From: Paractinoplanes ovalisporus
Lineage (GTDB): Bacteria > Actinomycetota > Actinomycetes > Mycobacteriales > Micromonosporaceae
Assembly: GCF_016834655.1 (NCBI RefSeq)
Contig: NZ_JAENHP010000002.1
Location: 855,407-919,406, forward strand
Direction: 5' to 3'
DNA length: 64,000 nt
Shown: piece by piece, positions 35,577 to 44,272 of the stretch
How the letters are laid out: each line of letters opens with the position of its first letter
How positions within the stretch are numbered: the stretch's first letter is position 1
Translations under genes and position numbers: made by a program
Notes under the pieces: generated by a model
What the model was told of the DNA's origin: nothing
The model's database searches: none
What the model saw: only the letters and a program-made list of their open reading frames with translations

Positions 35577-36320
35577 CTAGCTCTCGTCCGAGCGCAGGAG
35601 GGCCCAGACGACCTTGCCGACCGGCAGGAGAGTGGCGCCCCAGTGGGTGGCCGCGGCGGCGACGATGCGCAGGCCGCGCCCCGACCCCGGCCGCATGAGG
35701 GTGCTCGTCGCCGGCGGCTCCTCGGGCACCCGGGGCATGGCCGGGCTGCTGTCCTGCACCCCGATCCGCAGATAGCGGCCCGTGTGGACGACGGTCAGGT
35801 CGAAGGCGTCCCCGGTGTGCACGATCGCGTTGGCCGCCAGCTCGTTCGCGACCAGGCGGGCCGGGCCGTGCAGGTGCATCAGCCCCCAGGTCAGGCAGGC
35901 GTCGCCGGTCACGTTGCGGGCCGCGGCGGCGCTGCGGGGTTCGGGCCGCAGATGCAGGCAGACCCAGCGCGGCACGTTGGCGTTCACGGCGAGCTCCGCC
36001 TGGGACGCGTCCTCATAGAGGGCCACATAGGTGCGAAAGACGTCGAGGCCGTGCCGTACGCCGGGGGTCGCCTCGCAGAGCAGCACGGGCACTCCCCAGT
36101 GCAGCTGGGCGTCGTGCGTCATGGTGGCGAACACGCTCAGCAGCGAGTCCGTCTCGTGGCTGAACCGCGAGAGGTCGACCACCACGGCCGACGGGCATTC
36201 GGCGGCGACCTTGGCGATGGTGGTGCCGACATCGGGTACCGACGACAACGACAGCGCCCCCTCCAGGCGTACCGTCGTGATCCCGGTGTCGAGATTCCGG
36301 TCGATCTCCGTCTTCACCAT
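35577..36320 (-). CDS. STAS and HATPase (anti-anti-sigma/anti-sigma) fusion protein
   Basis: The 247-residue protein joins two partner-switch modules. Residues 1-105 are a STAS domain (TTVRLEGALSLSSVPDVGTT, SAVVVDLSRFSHETDSLL). Residues about 125-245 are an RsbW-type ATPase: ARLVANELAANAIVHTGD (N-box), LRIGVQDSSPAMPRVP (G1) and GSGRGLRIVAAAATHWGA (G2). In most bacteria these are separate proteins that bind each other. The fusion may respond internally or target outside sigma factors. A good GAGGGCAG site precedes the start. No sigma gene is adjacent. Confidence 0.88.
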   Translation of the reverse strand: MVKTEIDRNLDTGITTVRLEGALSLSSVPDVGTTIAKVAAECPSAVVVDLSRFSHETDSLLSVFATMTHDAQLHWGVPVLLCEATPGVRHGLDVFRTYVALYEDASQAELAVNANVPRWVCLHLRPEPRSAAAARNVTGDACLTWGLMHLHGPARLVANELAANAIVHTGDAFDLTVVHTGRYLRIGVQDSSPAMPRVPEEPPATSTLMRPGSGRGLRIVAAAATHWGATLLPVGKVVWALLRSDES

Positions 36321-36419
36321 CGCTGCCCTCTGGTCGACCTCCCCGCCGTGTAGCGCCCTTCACGTAACGCCCGCCGCCCACCCGAGCGCAATCCCTGGTC
36401 GCGCGTCCATCGCCCGATA

Positions 36420-36541
36420 GGCGGAAGAACGTGACCGCCGGCCATCGTCCGACAGGCGGAAGAACGCGACCGCCGCCGTCCACCGCCCGACAGGCGGAAG
36501 AACGCTACCGCCGCGGTCCACCGAGGACAGGCGGAATGCAC
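36420..36541. repeat. ~36-bp tandem repeat, about 3.5 copies
   Basis: ggcggaagaacg starts at 36420, 36455 and 36493, and a diverged ggcggaatgcac at 36530 (spacings 35, 38 and 37). It lies in the intergenic space between the STAS-HATPase and TetR genes, ending just before the TetR promoter. Confidence 0.85.
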
Positions 36542-36566
36542 AACCGGTCACCCGGGAGGGGGCAAT

Positions 36567-36603
36567 TTGCACGCGGTGCAACGGTGCATTTAGTGTAAGA
36601 ATT
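36567..36603 (+). promoter_or_regulatory. TetR promoter with operator, probably leaderless transcript
   Basis: TTGCACGCGGTGCAA (36567-36581) is an inverted repeat with 6-bp arms. Its first half TTGCAC could serve as the -35 hexamer, and TAGTGT (36591-36596) as the -10, with an 18-base spacer. Transcription would then start at about 36603-36604, on the GTG start codon, so the mRNA would be leaderless. The operator would overlap the -35, a fit for autorepression. Confidence 0.5.
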
Positions 36604-37224
36604 GTGGTGATCGATCGGCGGGCGGCTCTGAAGGCGCGGCACCGGCGGGCCATCCTCGACGCGGCCAAGACGCTCATCGACGACGGTGGCGCGGTGCGGT
36701 TCAGCGTCGACCAGCTGGCCGAGCGGGCCGACGTGTCCCGGCGGACGATCTTCAACCACTTCGCCTCGATCGACGACGTCGTCACGACCGCGTGCACCGA
36801 AGTGCTCGGCGTGGTCATCGACAGCTTCCGGGCCCAGGTCAGCGCGGTCCCGGCCGGGACCGGAAGCCGGGCCGCCATGTTCGCGACCGTGGCCTCGGCC
36901 CTGCGCGCGACCGACGTGCCGAGCACCATCGCGTTCCTCTGGCGGGCCCTGGGCGGCTTCGGCGCCGACGATCCGCGACCCCAGCAGATCTTTCAGGCGA
37001 CCTTTTCCCGTACGACGGCCGACCTCGCCCGGGAGCTGGCCGACCGCAACGCCGACCGCGACCCTCTGGAGGCCGAGCTGCTGGTCAGCTCGCTGATGCA
37101 CGGCACCGAGGTGATCGCCCACCGGTGGATCGCGGCCACCGGCGCGGCGACCGACGACGCCGCCCGCGAACTGTGGCGCGATCTGCTCGACCGCTTGATC
37201 GACAACATCCGTACCGGTTACTGA
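36604..37224 (+). CDS. TetR/AcrR regulator of MMPL exporter
   Basis: The 206-residue protein has a TetR DNA-binding domain: HRRAILDAAKTLIDDGGAVR, QLAERADVSRRTIFNHFAS. The helical ligand domain is of ordinary length. It lies 30 bases before the MMPL gene in the same direction, so it most likely represses its own operon and responds to a lipophilic compound carried by the pump. There is no ribosome binding site before the GTG, in keeping with a leaderless start (GTG at 36604; a second GTG follows at once). Confidence 0.9.
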   Translation: MVIDRRAALKARHRRAILDAAKTLIDDGGAVRFSVDQLAERADVSRRTIFNHFASIDDVVTTACTEVLGVVIDSFRAQVSAVPAGTGSRAAMFATVASALRATDVPSTIAFLWRALGGFGADDPRPQQIFQATFSRTTADLARELADRNADRDPLEAELLVSSLMHGTEVIAHRWIAATGAATDDAARELWRDLLDRLIDNIRTGY

Positions 37225-37254
37225 ACGCCCCCGAACCCGACCGGAGTACCCCTC

Positions 37255-39588
37255 ATGGCCGAGCTGCTGTACCGCCTGGGACGCCTCTGCGCCCGCCGCG
37301 CCTGGACCACGGTGATCACCTGGATCGTCGTGCTGGCGCTGTCCGTCACCGCCTACCTCGCCTTCGGCGGCGCCCTCTCGTCGCAGGTGACCATCCCGGG
37401 CACGGCGACCGAGGAGGTGACGGAGAAACTGGCCGAGAAGCTGCCCAGCGCGAGCGGCGGCAACGGCGCGATCGTGTTCCATAACACCGATGGCACGGCG
37501 TTCACGGCCACGCAGCGTACGGAAATCGGGGAACTTCTCGGCACCACGGCCGAGCTCGACGGGGTGGCGGCCACGACCAACCCGTTCACCACCGGCGACC
37601 AACTGGCCGAGCAGGCCAAGAAGATCGAGGACGGCCGCCGGCAGCTGGAGCAGGCCGAGCAGCAGCTGCCGCCCGAGCAGCGCGAACTGGCCCGGCCTCA
37701 GCTGGAGGCGCAGGCGGCGACCCTCGACCAGTCGCAGCGGCTGCTCGACCTGTCGGCCGGGATCCGTACGGTGTCGGCCGACAACACCACCGCCATCGCG
37801 CAGGTGATCTTCTCGGACCCGCGGCTCGACGTCACCCCGGAGACCAAGGAGAGCGTCGTCGAGCACGTCGGCGACAACGTGCCGGACGGCGTCGAGGCCG
37901 AGTTCTCCAACGACATCACCCAGGGTGTGCCCGAGATCCTGGGCGTGGGGGAGGTGGCCGGCGTGGTCATCGCCGCCATCACCCTGATGATCATGCTGGG
38001 CACGATCGTCGCCGCCGCCCTGCCGATCGTCACCGCGCTGGCCGGCGTCGGGATCGGCGTGAGCGCGTCGCTGGCCCTGAGCGGCGCGGTCGAGATGCTG
38101 TCGATCACCCCGGTCCTCGGCGTCATGCTGGGCCTGGCCGTCGGCATCGACTACTGCCTGTTCATCCTCAACCGGCACCGCCGCCAGCTGCTCGACGGCG
38201 TCGAGATGCACGAGTCGATCGGGCTCGCCAACGGCACCTCGGGCAACGCGGTCGTGTTCGCCGGCTCGACCGTGCTGGTCGCGCTGCTCGCCCTCAACGT
38301 CACCGGCATCGGCTTCCTCGGCATGATGGGCACGGTCGGCGCGATCTGCGTGGCCGTCTCGGTGCTGCTCGCCGTGACCTTCACCCCGGCCCTGCTGTCG
38401 CTGCTGGGGGAGCGGATCCTGAGCCGCCGCGCCCGCCGCCGGGCCGGCCGGCACCACCTGGTGAACACGCCGATGAGCACCGGCCGGGCGGTGCTGACCG
38501 TGCTCGGCTGCCTGGCCGTCCTGCTGGTCATCGCCGTGCCCGCGCTGTCGATGCGGCTGGGCCTGCCCGACGGCAGTTCCGAGGCCGAGAGCTCCACCCA
38601 GTACCGGTCCTACAAGCTGATCGAGGAGAAGTTCGGCGCCGGCGTCAACGGCCCGCTGCTGGTGGTGGCCGACGTGCCGCGGCCGCTGACCGAGCCCGCC
38701 GACGCCGTGGCCGAGCAGGTCCGCATCGCCGACGCGCTGCTCGCCGTGGACGGGGTGACGGCGCTGGCCCCGATCGGGCAGTCCGACGACAAGACGATCT
38801 TCGCGTTCCAGGTGATCGGCGAGGACGGGCCCTCCAGCGGTTCGACCGAACAACTCGTACGGGACCTGCGGGATCTTTCTCCCCTGCCGACCGATGTGCG
38901 TCTGGGTGTGGCCGGCAGCGCCAGCGGCAACATCGACATCTCGGAGCAGCTGGCCGACGCGTTGCCCGGCTATCTCGGGCTCGTGCTGGGCCTGTCGCTG
39001 ATCATCCTGATCTTCGTGTTCCGGTCGATCCTGGTGCCGCTGACCGCGACGCTCGGGTTCATCCTGTCGCTGTTCGCCACGTTCGGCGGGCTCACCGCGA
39101 TCTTCCAGTGGGGCTGGCTCGGGGCCGTGTTCGGCGTGCACGACCCCAACCCCGTGCTCAGCTTCCTGCCCACCATCCTGATCGGCATCCTGTTCGGGCT
39201 GGCCATGGACTACCAGTTGTTCCTGGTCTCGGGCATGCGGGAGGCGTACGCACACGGCGCCCCGGCCCGGCTCGCCGTGCGGCAGGGGGTGCGCGCCGGC
39301 CGTACGGTCGTGACCGCCGCCGCCATCATCATGATCGCGGTGTTCGGCGGTTTCATCTTCTCCAACACGGCGATCATCCGGTCGCTCGGCTTCGGCCTGG
39401 CCTTCGGTGTGCTGGCCGACGCTTTCCTCGTACGGATGTTGCTCATCCCCGCCGTCATGCACCTGCTCGGCCGGTCGGCGTGGTGGATCCCGCGCTGGCT
39501 CGACCGGCTGCTGCCCGACGTCGACGTCGAGGGCGCCGCCCTGGAGCGGGGTCATCCTGTCGCCACGCCTGGCACTCTTGAGCGGTGA
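37255..39588 (+). CDS. MMPL-family RND transporter
   Basis: The 777-residue membrane protein has two halves, each with a periplasmic domain and about six helices. The proton-relay Asp-Tyr pairs of MmpL proteins are present: GLAVGIDYCLFIL in the first half and GLAMDYQLFLV in the second. The N-terminus LGRLCARRAWTTVITWIVVL is typical. The first periplasmic domain contains a long charged coiled-coil-like stretch (QAKKIEDGRRQLEQAEQQLP). Such transporters export lipids, siderophores or drugs using the proton gradient. It is in operon with the TetR gene and its stop overlaps the DUF5996 gene (GTGA). Confidence 0.93.
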   Translation: MAELLYRLGRLCARRAWTTVITWIVVLALSVTAYLAFGGALSSQVTIPGTATEEVTEKLAEKLPSASGGNGAIVFHNTDGTAFTATQRTEIGELLGTTAELDGVAATTNPFTTGDQLAEQAKKIEDGRRQLEQAEQQLPPEQRELARPQLEAQAATLDQSQRLLDLSAGIRTVSADNTTAIAQVIFSDPRLDVTPETKESVVEHVGDNVPDGVEAEFSNDITQGVPEILGVGEVAGVVIAAITLMIMLGTIVAAALPIVTALAGVGIGVSASLALSGAVEMLSITPVLGVMLGLAVGIDYCLFILNRHRRQLLDGVEMHESIGLANGTSGNAVVFAGSTVLVALLALNVTGIGFLGMMGTVGAICVAVSVLLAVTFTPALLSLLGERILSRRARRRAGRHHLVNTPMSTGRAVLTVLGCLAVLLVIAVPALSMRLGLPDGSSEAESSTQYRSYKLIEEKFGAGVNGPLLVVADVPRPLTEPADAVAEQVRIADALLAVDGVTALAPIGQSDDKTIFAFQVIGEDGPSSGSTEQLVRDLRDLSPLPTDVRLGVAGSASGNIDISEQLADALPGYLGLVLGLSLIILIFVFRSILVPLTATLGFILSLFATFGGLTAIFQWGWLGAVFGVHDPNPVLSFLPTILIGILFGLAMDYQLFLVSGMREAYAHGAPARLAVRQGVRAGRTVVTAAAIIMIAVFGGFIFSNTAIIRSLGFGLAFGVLADAFLVRMLLIPAVMHLLGRSAWWIPRWLDRLLPDVDVEGAALERGHPVATPGTLER

Positions 39589-40481
39589 CCGACTCTTCCT
39601 GGCCCCGGCTGCGGGTTTCCGACTGGACCGACACGCGCGACACGCTGCACATGTGGACGCAGATCGTGGGAAAGGTCCGGATGGCGTACGCCCCGCCGGT
39701 GAACCACTGGTGGCACGTCACGCTCTATCCGGGCCCGCGCGGGCTGAGCACGTCGGCCGTCCCGTACGGGCAAGGCGCCTTCGACATCGAGTTCGACTTC
39801 ATCGACCACGTGCTGCGGGTGCGCGTCAGCGACGGCCGCAGCCGCGAGGTCACGCTCGAACCCAAGCCGGTCGCCACCTTCTACGGCGAGCTGCTGGAGG
39901 CCCTGTCCTCGCTCGGCCTCGAACCGCGTATCCACGCCGTGCCCAACGAGGTCGAGACGGCCATCCCGTTCGCCGAGGACAAGACCCATTGCTCGTACGA
40001 CGGTGAGGCCGCGCAGCGGTTCTGGAAACAGCTGCTGCAGGCCCAGCGGGTGTTCGAGCGCTTCCGCACCGAATTCGTCGGCAAGGCGAGTCCCGTCCAC
40101 TTCTTCTGGGGCGCGATGGACCTGGCCTACACCCGCTTCTCGGGCCGCCTCGCGCCACCGCATCCCGGCGGCGCGCCCAACTGCCCGCCCGAGGTGATGG
40201 CCGAGGGCTACTCGCACGAGCTGGCGAGCTTCGGTTTCTGGCCCGGCGGGGGCGAGGAGGGCGCCTTCTACGCGTACGCCTATCCGGAGCCGGAGGGCTA
40301 CGCCGAACGCAACGCCGCCTACTACGACCAGTCTCTGCGCGAGTGCCTGCTGCCGTACGAGACCGTGGCGTCCTCGCCCGATCCGGAATCGGCCCTGCTG
40401 GAGTTCCTGCGCTCGACCTACCTGGCCGCGGCCGACCTCGCCGACTGGGACCGCCCCGCGTTGGAGGCCCTGCGCCCCTAG
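39585..40481 (+). CDS. DUF5996 family protein
   Basis: The 298-residue cytosolic protein starts at GTG 39585, overlapping the MMPL stop. Landmarks are WPRLRVSDWTDTRDTLHMWT, PPVNHWWHVTLYPGPRGLST, SPVHFFWGAMDLAYTRFSGR and PFYAYAYPEP-like FYAYAYPEP. These match a widespread actinobacterial family (DUF5996) of unknown function, rich in His and aromatic residues. Translation is coupled to the exporter, but a functional link is not established, since this family occurs in many contexts. The 270 bases after it hold two direct copies of gttcacgttc and a hairpin, but no gene. Confidence 0.85.
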   Translation: MTDSSWPRLRVSDWTDTRDTLHMWTQIVGKVRMAYAPPVNHWWHVTLYPGPRGLSTSAVPYGQGAFDIEFDFIDHVLRVRVSDGRSREVTLEPKPVATFYGELLEALSSLGLEPRIHAVPNEVETAIPFAEDKTHCSYDGEAAQRFWKQLLQAQRVFERFRTEFVGKASPVHFFWGAMDLAYTRFSGRLAPPHPGGAPNCPPEVMAEGYSHELASFGFWPGGGEEGAFYAYAYPEPEGYAERNAAYYDQSLRECLLPYETVASSPDPESALLEFLRSTYLAAADLADWDRPALEALRP

Positions 40482-40600
40482 CCTGTTCACGTTCGCCCGC
40501 GGCCCCCGATGATCCCTTCCAGCTGGCAGGTGTTCACGTTCACCATTCGGTGACGAGGGCTGGTCGATCGGAGGATTGGCCGCGGTCTATCAGCATGCTT

Positions 40601-40632
40601 ACGGTCCGGATCGAACTCGTTGTCCGGACCGT
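40601..40632. promoter_or_regulatory. 10-bp perfect inverted repeat upstream of aldose 1-epimerase
   Basis: ACGGTCCGGA and TCCGGACCGT are separated by 12 bases and lie about 120 bases before the epimerase start. The hairpin could be a leader structure, a terminator for the upstream operon, or an operator. Confidence 0.45.
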
Positions 40633-40751
40633 GCTCCTTCCCCGAGCCGGTCTCGTCTGGGCCGACGCCCGACCGTCCTCTCCGGTGTCGGCGCAGGCTC
40701 ATTCCGCCGCACCACGGCGGTGTGGCGTCCTGTTCCAGGAGACGAGGCGAC

Positions 40752-41933
40752 ATGCAAACTTCACACCGAACCTCCCGTCCGACCCCGCGAACGCTCCTGC
40801 GCGCCGGAGTCGTCCTGCTGCTCGGTCTCGGCCTCGGCCTGGCCGGAGCGTCGTCGTCGCAGGCGGGGGCCAAGCCCAGCATCACCAAGGAACCGTTCGG
40901 CAGCGTCGGCGGTAAAGCCGTCGACCGCTACACCCTGACCAACGGCAAGTTCCGCGTACGGATCCTGACGTACGGCGGAATCATCCAGACCGTCGAGACG
41001 CCCGACCGGCACGGCAAACTGGCCAACGTCACCCTCGGATTCAAGAACCTCGACGGCTACGTCACGTCCAAGAACCCGGCCTACTTCGGCGCGCTGATCG
41101 GCCGTTACGGCAACCGCATCGCCAAGGGCAAGTTCACCCTGGACGGCACGACCTACCAGTTGGCGATCAACAACGACCCGAACAGCCTGCACGGCGGCAA
41201 CGTCGGCTTCGACAAGCGGGTCTGGAGCGCCACCCCGGTCACCGGCGGCGGCGCTGTCGGGCTGCGCCTGACCTATGTCAGCCCCAACGGCGAGGAGAAC
41301 TACCCGGGCACGCTGCGCACCACGGTCACGTACACGATCACCGGTGACCGCGGCATCCGGATCGACTACCACGCCACCACCGACAAGGCGACCGTCGTCA
41401 ACCTCACCAACCACGCCTACTGGAACCTGGGCGGCGAGGGCACCGGCACCATCGACGACCACAAACTGCAGCTCAAGGCCTCGCGGTACACGCCGGTGGA
41501 CGCGACCCTGATCCCGACCGGCAAGCTCGACCCGGTGGCCGGCACGCCGATGGACTTCCGTAAGCCCACGGCGATCGGCGCGCGCAACCGCAGCGCCTTC
41601 CAGCAGATCGTGTACGGGCGCGGTTACGACCACAACTGGGTGCTCGACCGTCGCGGCTCCGGCCTCGCGGTGGCGGCCCGGGTGTCCGACCCGGCCAGCG
41701 GGCGCACCCTGACGATCCGTACCACCGAGCCCGGGATCCAGTTCTACGGCGGCAACTTCCTCGACGGCACCCTGTACGGCACCGGCGGCAACTCCTACCG
41801 CCAGGGTGACGGGCTGGCCCTGGAGACACAGCACTTCCCGGACTCGCCCAACCACGCGAACTTCCCCACGACCGTGCTCCGGCCGGGGCAGGTTCTGCGC
41901 TCCACCACCATCTATCAGTTCGGCACTGACTAG
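40752..41933 (+). CDS. Secreted aldose 1-epimerase
   Basis: From ATG 40752 the 393-residue protein has an N-terminal signal ([20 protein letters not shown], cleavage near SQAGA). The mature enzyme shows the galactose mutarotase signature: [56 protein letters not shown] (His as acid), [16 protein letters not shown] (His) and, at the end, [17 protein letters not shown] (Glu as base). It interconverts alpha and beta anomers of aldoses outside the cell. It precedes the sugar ABC importer by 74 bases, so extracellular mutarotation and uptake probably work together. Confidence 0.92.
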   Translation: MQTSHRTSRPTPRTLLRAGVVLLLGLGLGLAGASSSQAGAKPSITKEPFGSVGGKAVDRYTLTNGKFRVRILTYGGIIQTVETPDRHGKLANVTLGFKNLDGYVTSKNPAYFGALIGRYGNRIAKGKFTLDGTTYQLAINNDPNSLHGGNVGFDKRVWSATPVTGGGAVGLRLTYVSPNGEENYPGTLRTTVTYTITGDRGIRIDYHATTDKATVVNLTNHAYWNLGGEGTGTIDDHKLQLKASRYTPVDATLIPTGKLDPVAGTPMDFRKPTAIGARNRSAFQQIVYGRGYDHNWVLDRRGSGLAVAARVSDPASGRTLTIRTTEPGIQFYGGNFLDGTLYGTGGNSYRQGDGLALETQHFPDSPNHANFPTTVLRPGQVLRSTTIYQFGTD

Positions 41934-41957
41934 CTCTTTTCGCCGTCTACCAGAGTT

Positions 41958-41991
41958 CGGCGCCGACCGGCCCCGTTGGCTGTCGGCGCCG
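41958..41991. terminator. Stable hairpin between epimerase and sugar ABC genes
   Basis: CGGCGCCGAC pairs perfectly with GTCGGCGCCG across a 14-base loop. No U-run follows. It may act as a partial terminator or mRNA-stability element that sets different expression for the epimerase and the transport genes. Confidence 0.5.
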
Positions 41992-42007
41992 GCCAGTGAG
42001 GTGCGAT

Positions 42008-43138
42008 ATGACCGATATTCATCCGAAAGTGGAGGAGGCGGTCTCCACACTGGACCTCAACGCCGTCACGCGCCGCCGGCTGCTGCGCGGAACGGGGTTG
42101 TTCAGCGCGTCGCTCGCCGCCGGAGCCCTGCTCAGCGCGTGCAGCGACAAGGAGGCGGCCGCGTCCGACACGTTCGGCAACTTCCCGTCCACCCCGAAGT
42201 GGAAGTTCACCTTCGTCAACCACGTCACCACCAACCCCTTCTTCACCCCCACGCAGTACGGGATGGAGGACGCGGCCACCCTGCTCGGCCTGGAGAAGCC
42301 ACAGTGGACCGGCTCGCAGAACTCGATCGTGGGCGAGATGGTGAACGCGCTCAACACCGCGATCAGCGCCAAGGTCGACGGCCTGGCCGTGGCCGTGGTC
42401 GACAAGGACGCCTTCCGGGCCCCGGTCGACCAGGCCCTCGACGCCGGCATCCCGGTGGTGTCGTACAACGCCGACGGCGCCCGCGGCGACACCGGCACCA
42501 ACCGGCTGGCCTACATCGGGCAGGGCCTGTACGAGTCCGGCTACGCGCTGGGCCAGCGGGCCCTGCAGACGGTCGATTCGGGCGAGGTGGCCGGCTTCAT
42601 CGCCACCCCGGGCGCGCTCAACATCCAGCCCCGCATCGACGGCGCCCAGCAGGCATTCAAGGACTCCGGCAAACAGATCACGTTCACGCCGGTGGCCACC
42701 AACGCGGACGTCACCAAGGGGTTGTCGATCATCGATGCGTACGCGCTGGGCCACGCGAACCTGAGCGGGATGCTCGCCGTGGACGCGGGCTCGACCGCCT
42801 CGGTCGGGCAGGTCGCCAAGAAGTACAACATGCGATCCAAGAACCTCAAGGTGGCCGGCGGTTTCGACCTGATCCCGGAGTCGCTGACCGGCATCCAGGA
42901 GGGCAGTCTCGACTACACGATCGACCAGCAGCCGTACATGCAGGGCTTCCTGCCGGTGCTGTTCCTCTACTTCTACAAACTCTCGGGCGGGCTGCTGGCG
43001 CCCAGCGAGACCAACACCGGCCTGCTGTTCGTCACGAAGGACAACGTGGCGCCCTATCAGAACACCAAGACGCGGTACGAGGGCTCGACGACCGACAAGG
43101 TTCTCGTGCCCAAGTCGGGGCCGATCGCGCATGAGTGA
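42008..43138 (+). CDS. Sugar-binding lipoprotein of ribose/xylose-type ABC importer
   Basis: The 376-residue protein has a Tat-like start (TRRRLLRGTGLFSASLAAGA) ending in the lipobox LLSAC, so it is probably exported folded and lipid-anchored. The mature chain has the type 1 periplasmic-binding fold: FTFVNHVTTNPFFTPTQYGM, AKVDGLAVAVVDKDAF and DAGIPVVSYNADGA. These match CUT2-class binding proteins (ribose, xylose, galactose, autoinducer-type). The following permease starts within its last codons (8-bp overlap). The sugar cannot be named; the aldose 1-epimerase next door favours an aldose. Confidence 0.9.
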   Translation: MTDIHPKVEEAVSTLDLNAVTRRRLLRGTGLFSASLAAGALLSACSDKEAAASDTFGNFPSTPKWKFTFVNHVTTNPFFTPTQYGMEDAATLLGLEKPQWTGSQNSIVGEMVNALNTAISAKVDGLAVAVVDKDAFRAPVDQALDAGIPVVSYNADGARGDTGTNRLAYIGQGLYESGYALGQRALQTVDSGEVAGFIATPGALNIQPRIDGAQQAFKDSGKQITFTPVATNADVTKGLSIIDAYALGHANLSGMLAVDAGSTASVGQVAKKYNMRSKNLKVAGGFDLIPESLTGIQEGSLDYTIDQQPYMQGFLPVLFLYFYKLSGGLLAPSETNTGLLFVTKDNVAPYQNTKTRYEGSTTDKVLVPKSGPIAHE

Positions 43139-44141
43139 GACCGCCGCCCCCGCGCGAGGGCTCCCGGTCGTCGGCCGGGCCCTGCTCGACGGCTTCGTCC
43201 GCCGGCGCGAGGCGAGCGTGCTGCTGGTCGCCCTGGGGTTGATGTTCTACTTCAGGGCGGCCAGCGACGTCTTCCTCAGCCGCGACAACCTCGTCAACAT
43301 CGCCCAGGCGACGGCGCCCACCGCGATCGTCGCCGTCGGCATCGTGCTGCTGCTGGTCAGCGGCGAGATCGACCTGTCGGTCGGCATCGTGGCCGCGTTC
43401 GCGCCGTTCCTGCTGCACTTCGCGATCGACTACTACAGCGTGCCGGTGCTGCCCGCGTTCGTACTGGCGCTGGCCCTGTCGGCGTTCATCGGGCTGGTCA
43501 ACGGGTTCATCGTCACCCAGCTGAGGGTGCCGTCGTTCGTGGTCACGCTGGGCACGTTCTTCGCCGTCCAGGGCCTGCTGCTGATGACCTCGCACGCCTA
43601 TCCGGTGCCGATTCCCGAACCGGCCAAGGGGCGCTTCCAGACGTGGCTCGGGGCCGGGCCGTGGGCCAGCATCACCTGGGCCGTGCTGATCGTCACCGTC
43701 TTCCACGTCATCCTCACCCGTACGCGATGGGGTCTGCACACGATCTCGGTCGGCGGCAACCCGGTCGGCGCCACCGAGGCCGGCATCCGGGCCTCCCGCA
43801 TCAAGATCGGCAACTTCATGATCACGAGCGCGCTGGGCGGGCTGGCCGGCATCATGGAGGCCGCCCGGATCAACACGATCGACCCGAACATCGGCGGCGG
43901 CACCACACTGACGTTCGCGGCCATCTCGGCCGCCGTCATCGGCGGGACCGCGCTGGCCGGCGGCTCCGGCACCATCGTCGGGGCGCTGCTGGGCGCGCTG
44001 GTGCTGGCCGAACTGCAGAACGGCTTCAACCTGATCGGTTACAGCGCCAACACGATCTTCCTGATCCTGGGCCTGGCCATCCTGGTCTCGATGATCGCCA
44101 ACCAGTACCTGTCCCGGCTGCGAAGGGCGGGCCGGTCATGA
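43131..44141 (+). CDS. Sugar ABC permease (RbsC/XylH family)
   Basis: The 336-residue membrane protein has about nine to ten helices. Typical CUT2 landmarks are IVLLLVSGEIDLSVGIVAAF, GLVNGFIVTQLRVPSFVVTL, GLHTISVGGNPVGATEAGI (ATPase contact loop) and ISAAVIGGTALAGGSGTIVG. It begins inside the binding-protein gene and ends ...RAGRS with ATGA, the stop overlapping an ATG. That ATG does not start the ATPase but a small bridging ORF created by 42-bp repeats. Confidence 0.92.
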   Translation: MSETAAPARGLPVVGRALLDGFVRRREASVLLVALGLMFYFRAASDVFLSRDNLVNIAQATAPTAIVAVGIVLLLVSGEIDLSVGIVAAFAPFLLHFAIDYYSVPVLPAFVLALALSAFIGLVNGFIVTQLRVPSFVVTLGTFFAVQGLLLMTSHAYPVPIPEPAKGRFQTWLGAGPWASITWAVLIVTVFHVILTRTRWGLHTISVGGNPVGATEAGIRASRIKIGNFMITSALGGLAGIMEAARINTIDPNIGGGTTLTFAAISAAVIGGTALAGGSGTIVGALLGALVLAELQNGFNLIGYSANTIFLILGLAILVSMIANQYLSRLRRAGRS

Positions 44142-44272
44142 GCGTGGCCCTGATCCTGTGCCGGCTCCGCGGGCCGGTCATGACCGCCGGTCTGTTCCCA
44201 TGCCGTCTTTGCGGGCCGGTCATGACCGCCGGTCTGTTCCTGTGCCGGTTGCGCGGGGTGGGCCGGTCATGA
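44130..44272 (+). repeat. 42-bp tandem repeat containing repeated start codons
   Basis: The word gggccggtcatga occurs at the permease end (44130), at 44172 and at 44214, and ggccggtcatga at 44261. The units between are about 42 bp with similar inner parts (ccgccggtctgttcc, tgccg). Each copy carries the ATG and the bases of the original stop-start junction. Confidence 0.92.
44138..44272 (+). CDS. 44-residue bridging ORF made of junction repeats
   Basis: The frame starts at the ATG that overlaps the permease stop (ATGA, 44138) and ends with a TGA that overlaps the ATPase ATG (44269-44272). It codes for three near-repeats of about 14 residues (SVALILCRLRGPV, TAGLFPCRLCGPV, TAGLFLCRLRG) and ends GRS, as does the permease. 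It carries translation from permease to ATPase. The peptide is Cys-containing and amphipathic, but is probably a by-product. Translation is inferred from the overlaps. Confidence 0.5.
   Translation: MSVALILCRLRGPVMTAGLFPCRLCGPVMTAGLFLCRLRGVGRS

Noticed and set aside
36505..39555. Reverse-strand open frame of over 1000 codons
   Set aside because: Exact shadow of the TetR and MMPL genes; His/Gln/Arg-rich with no domain.
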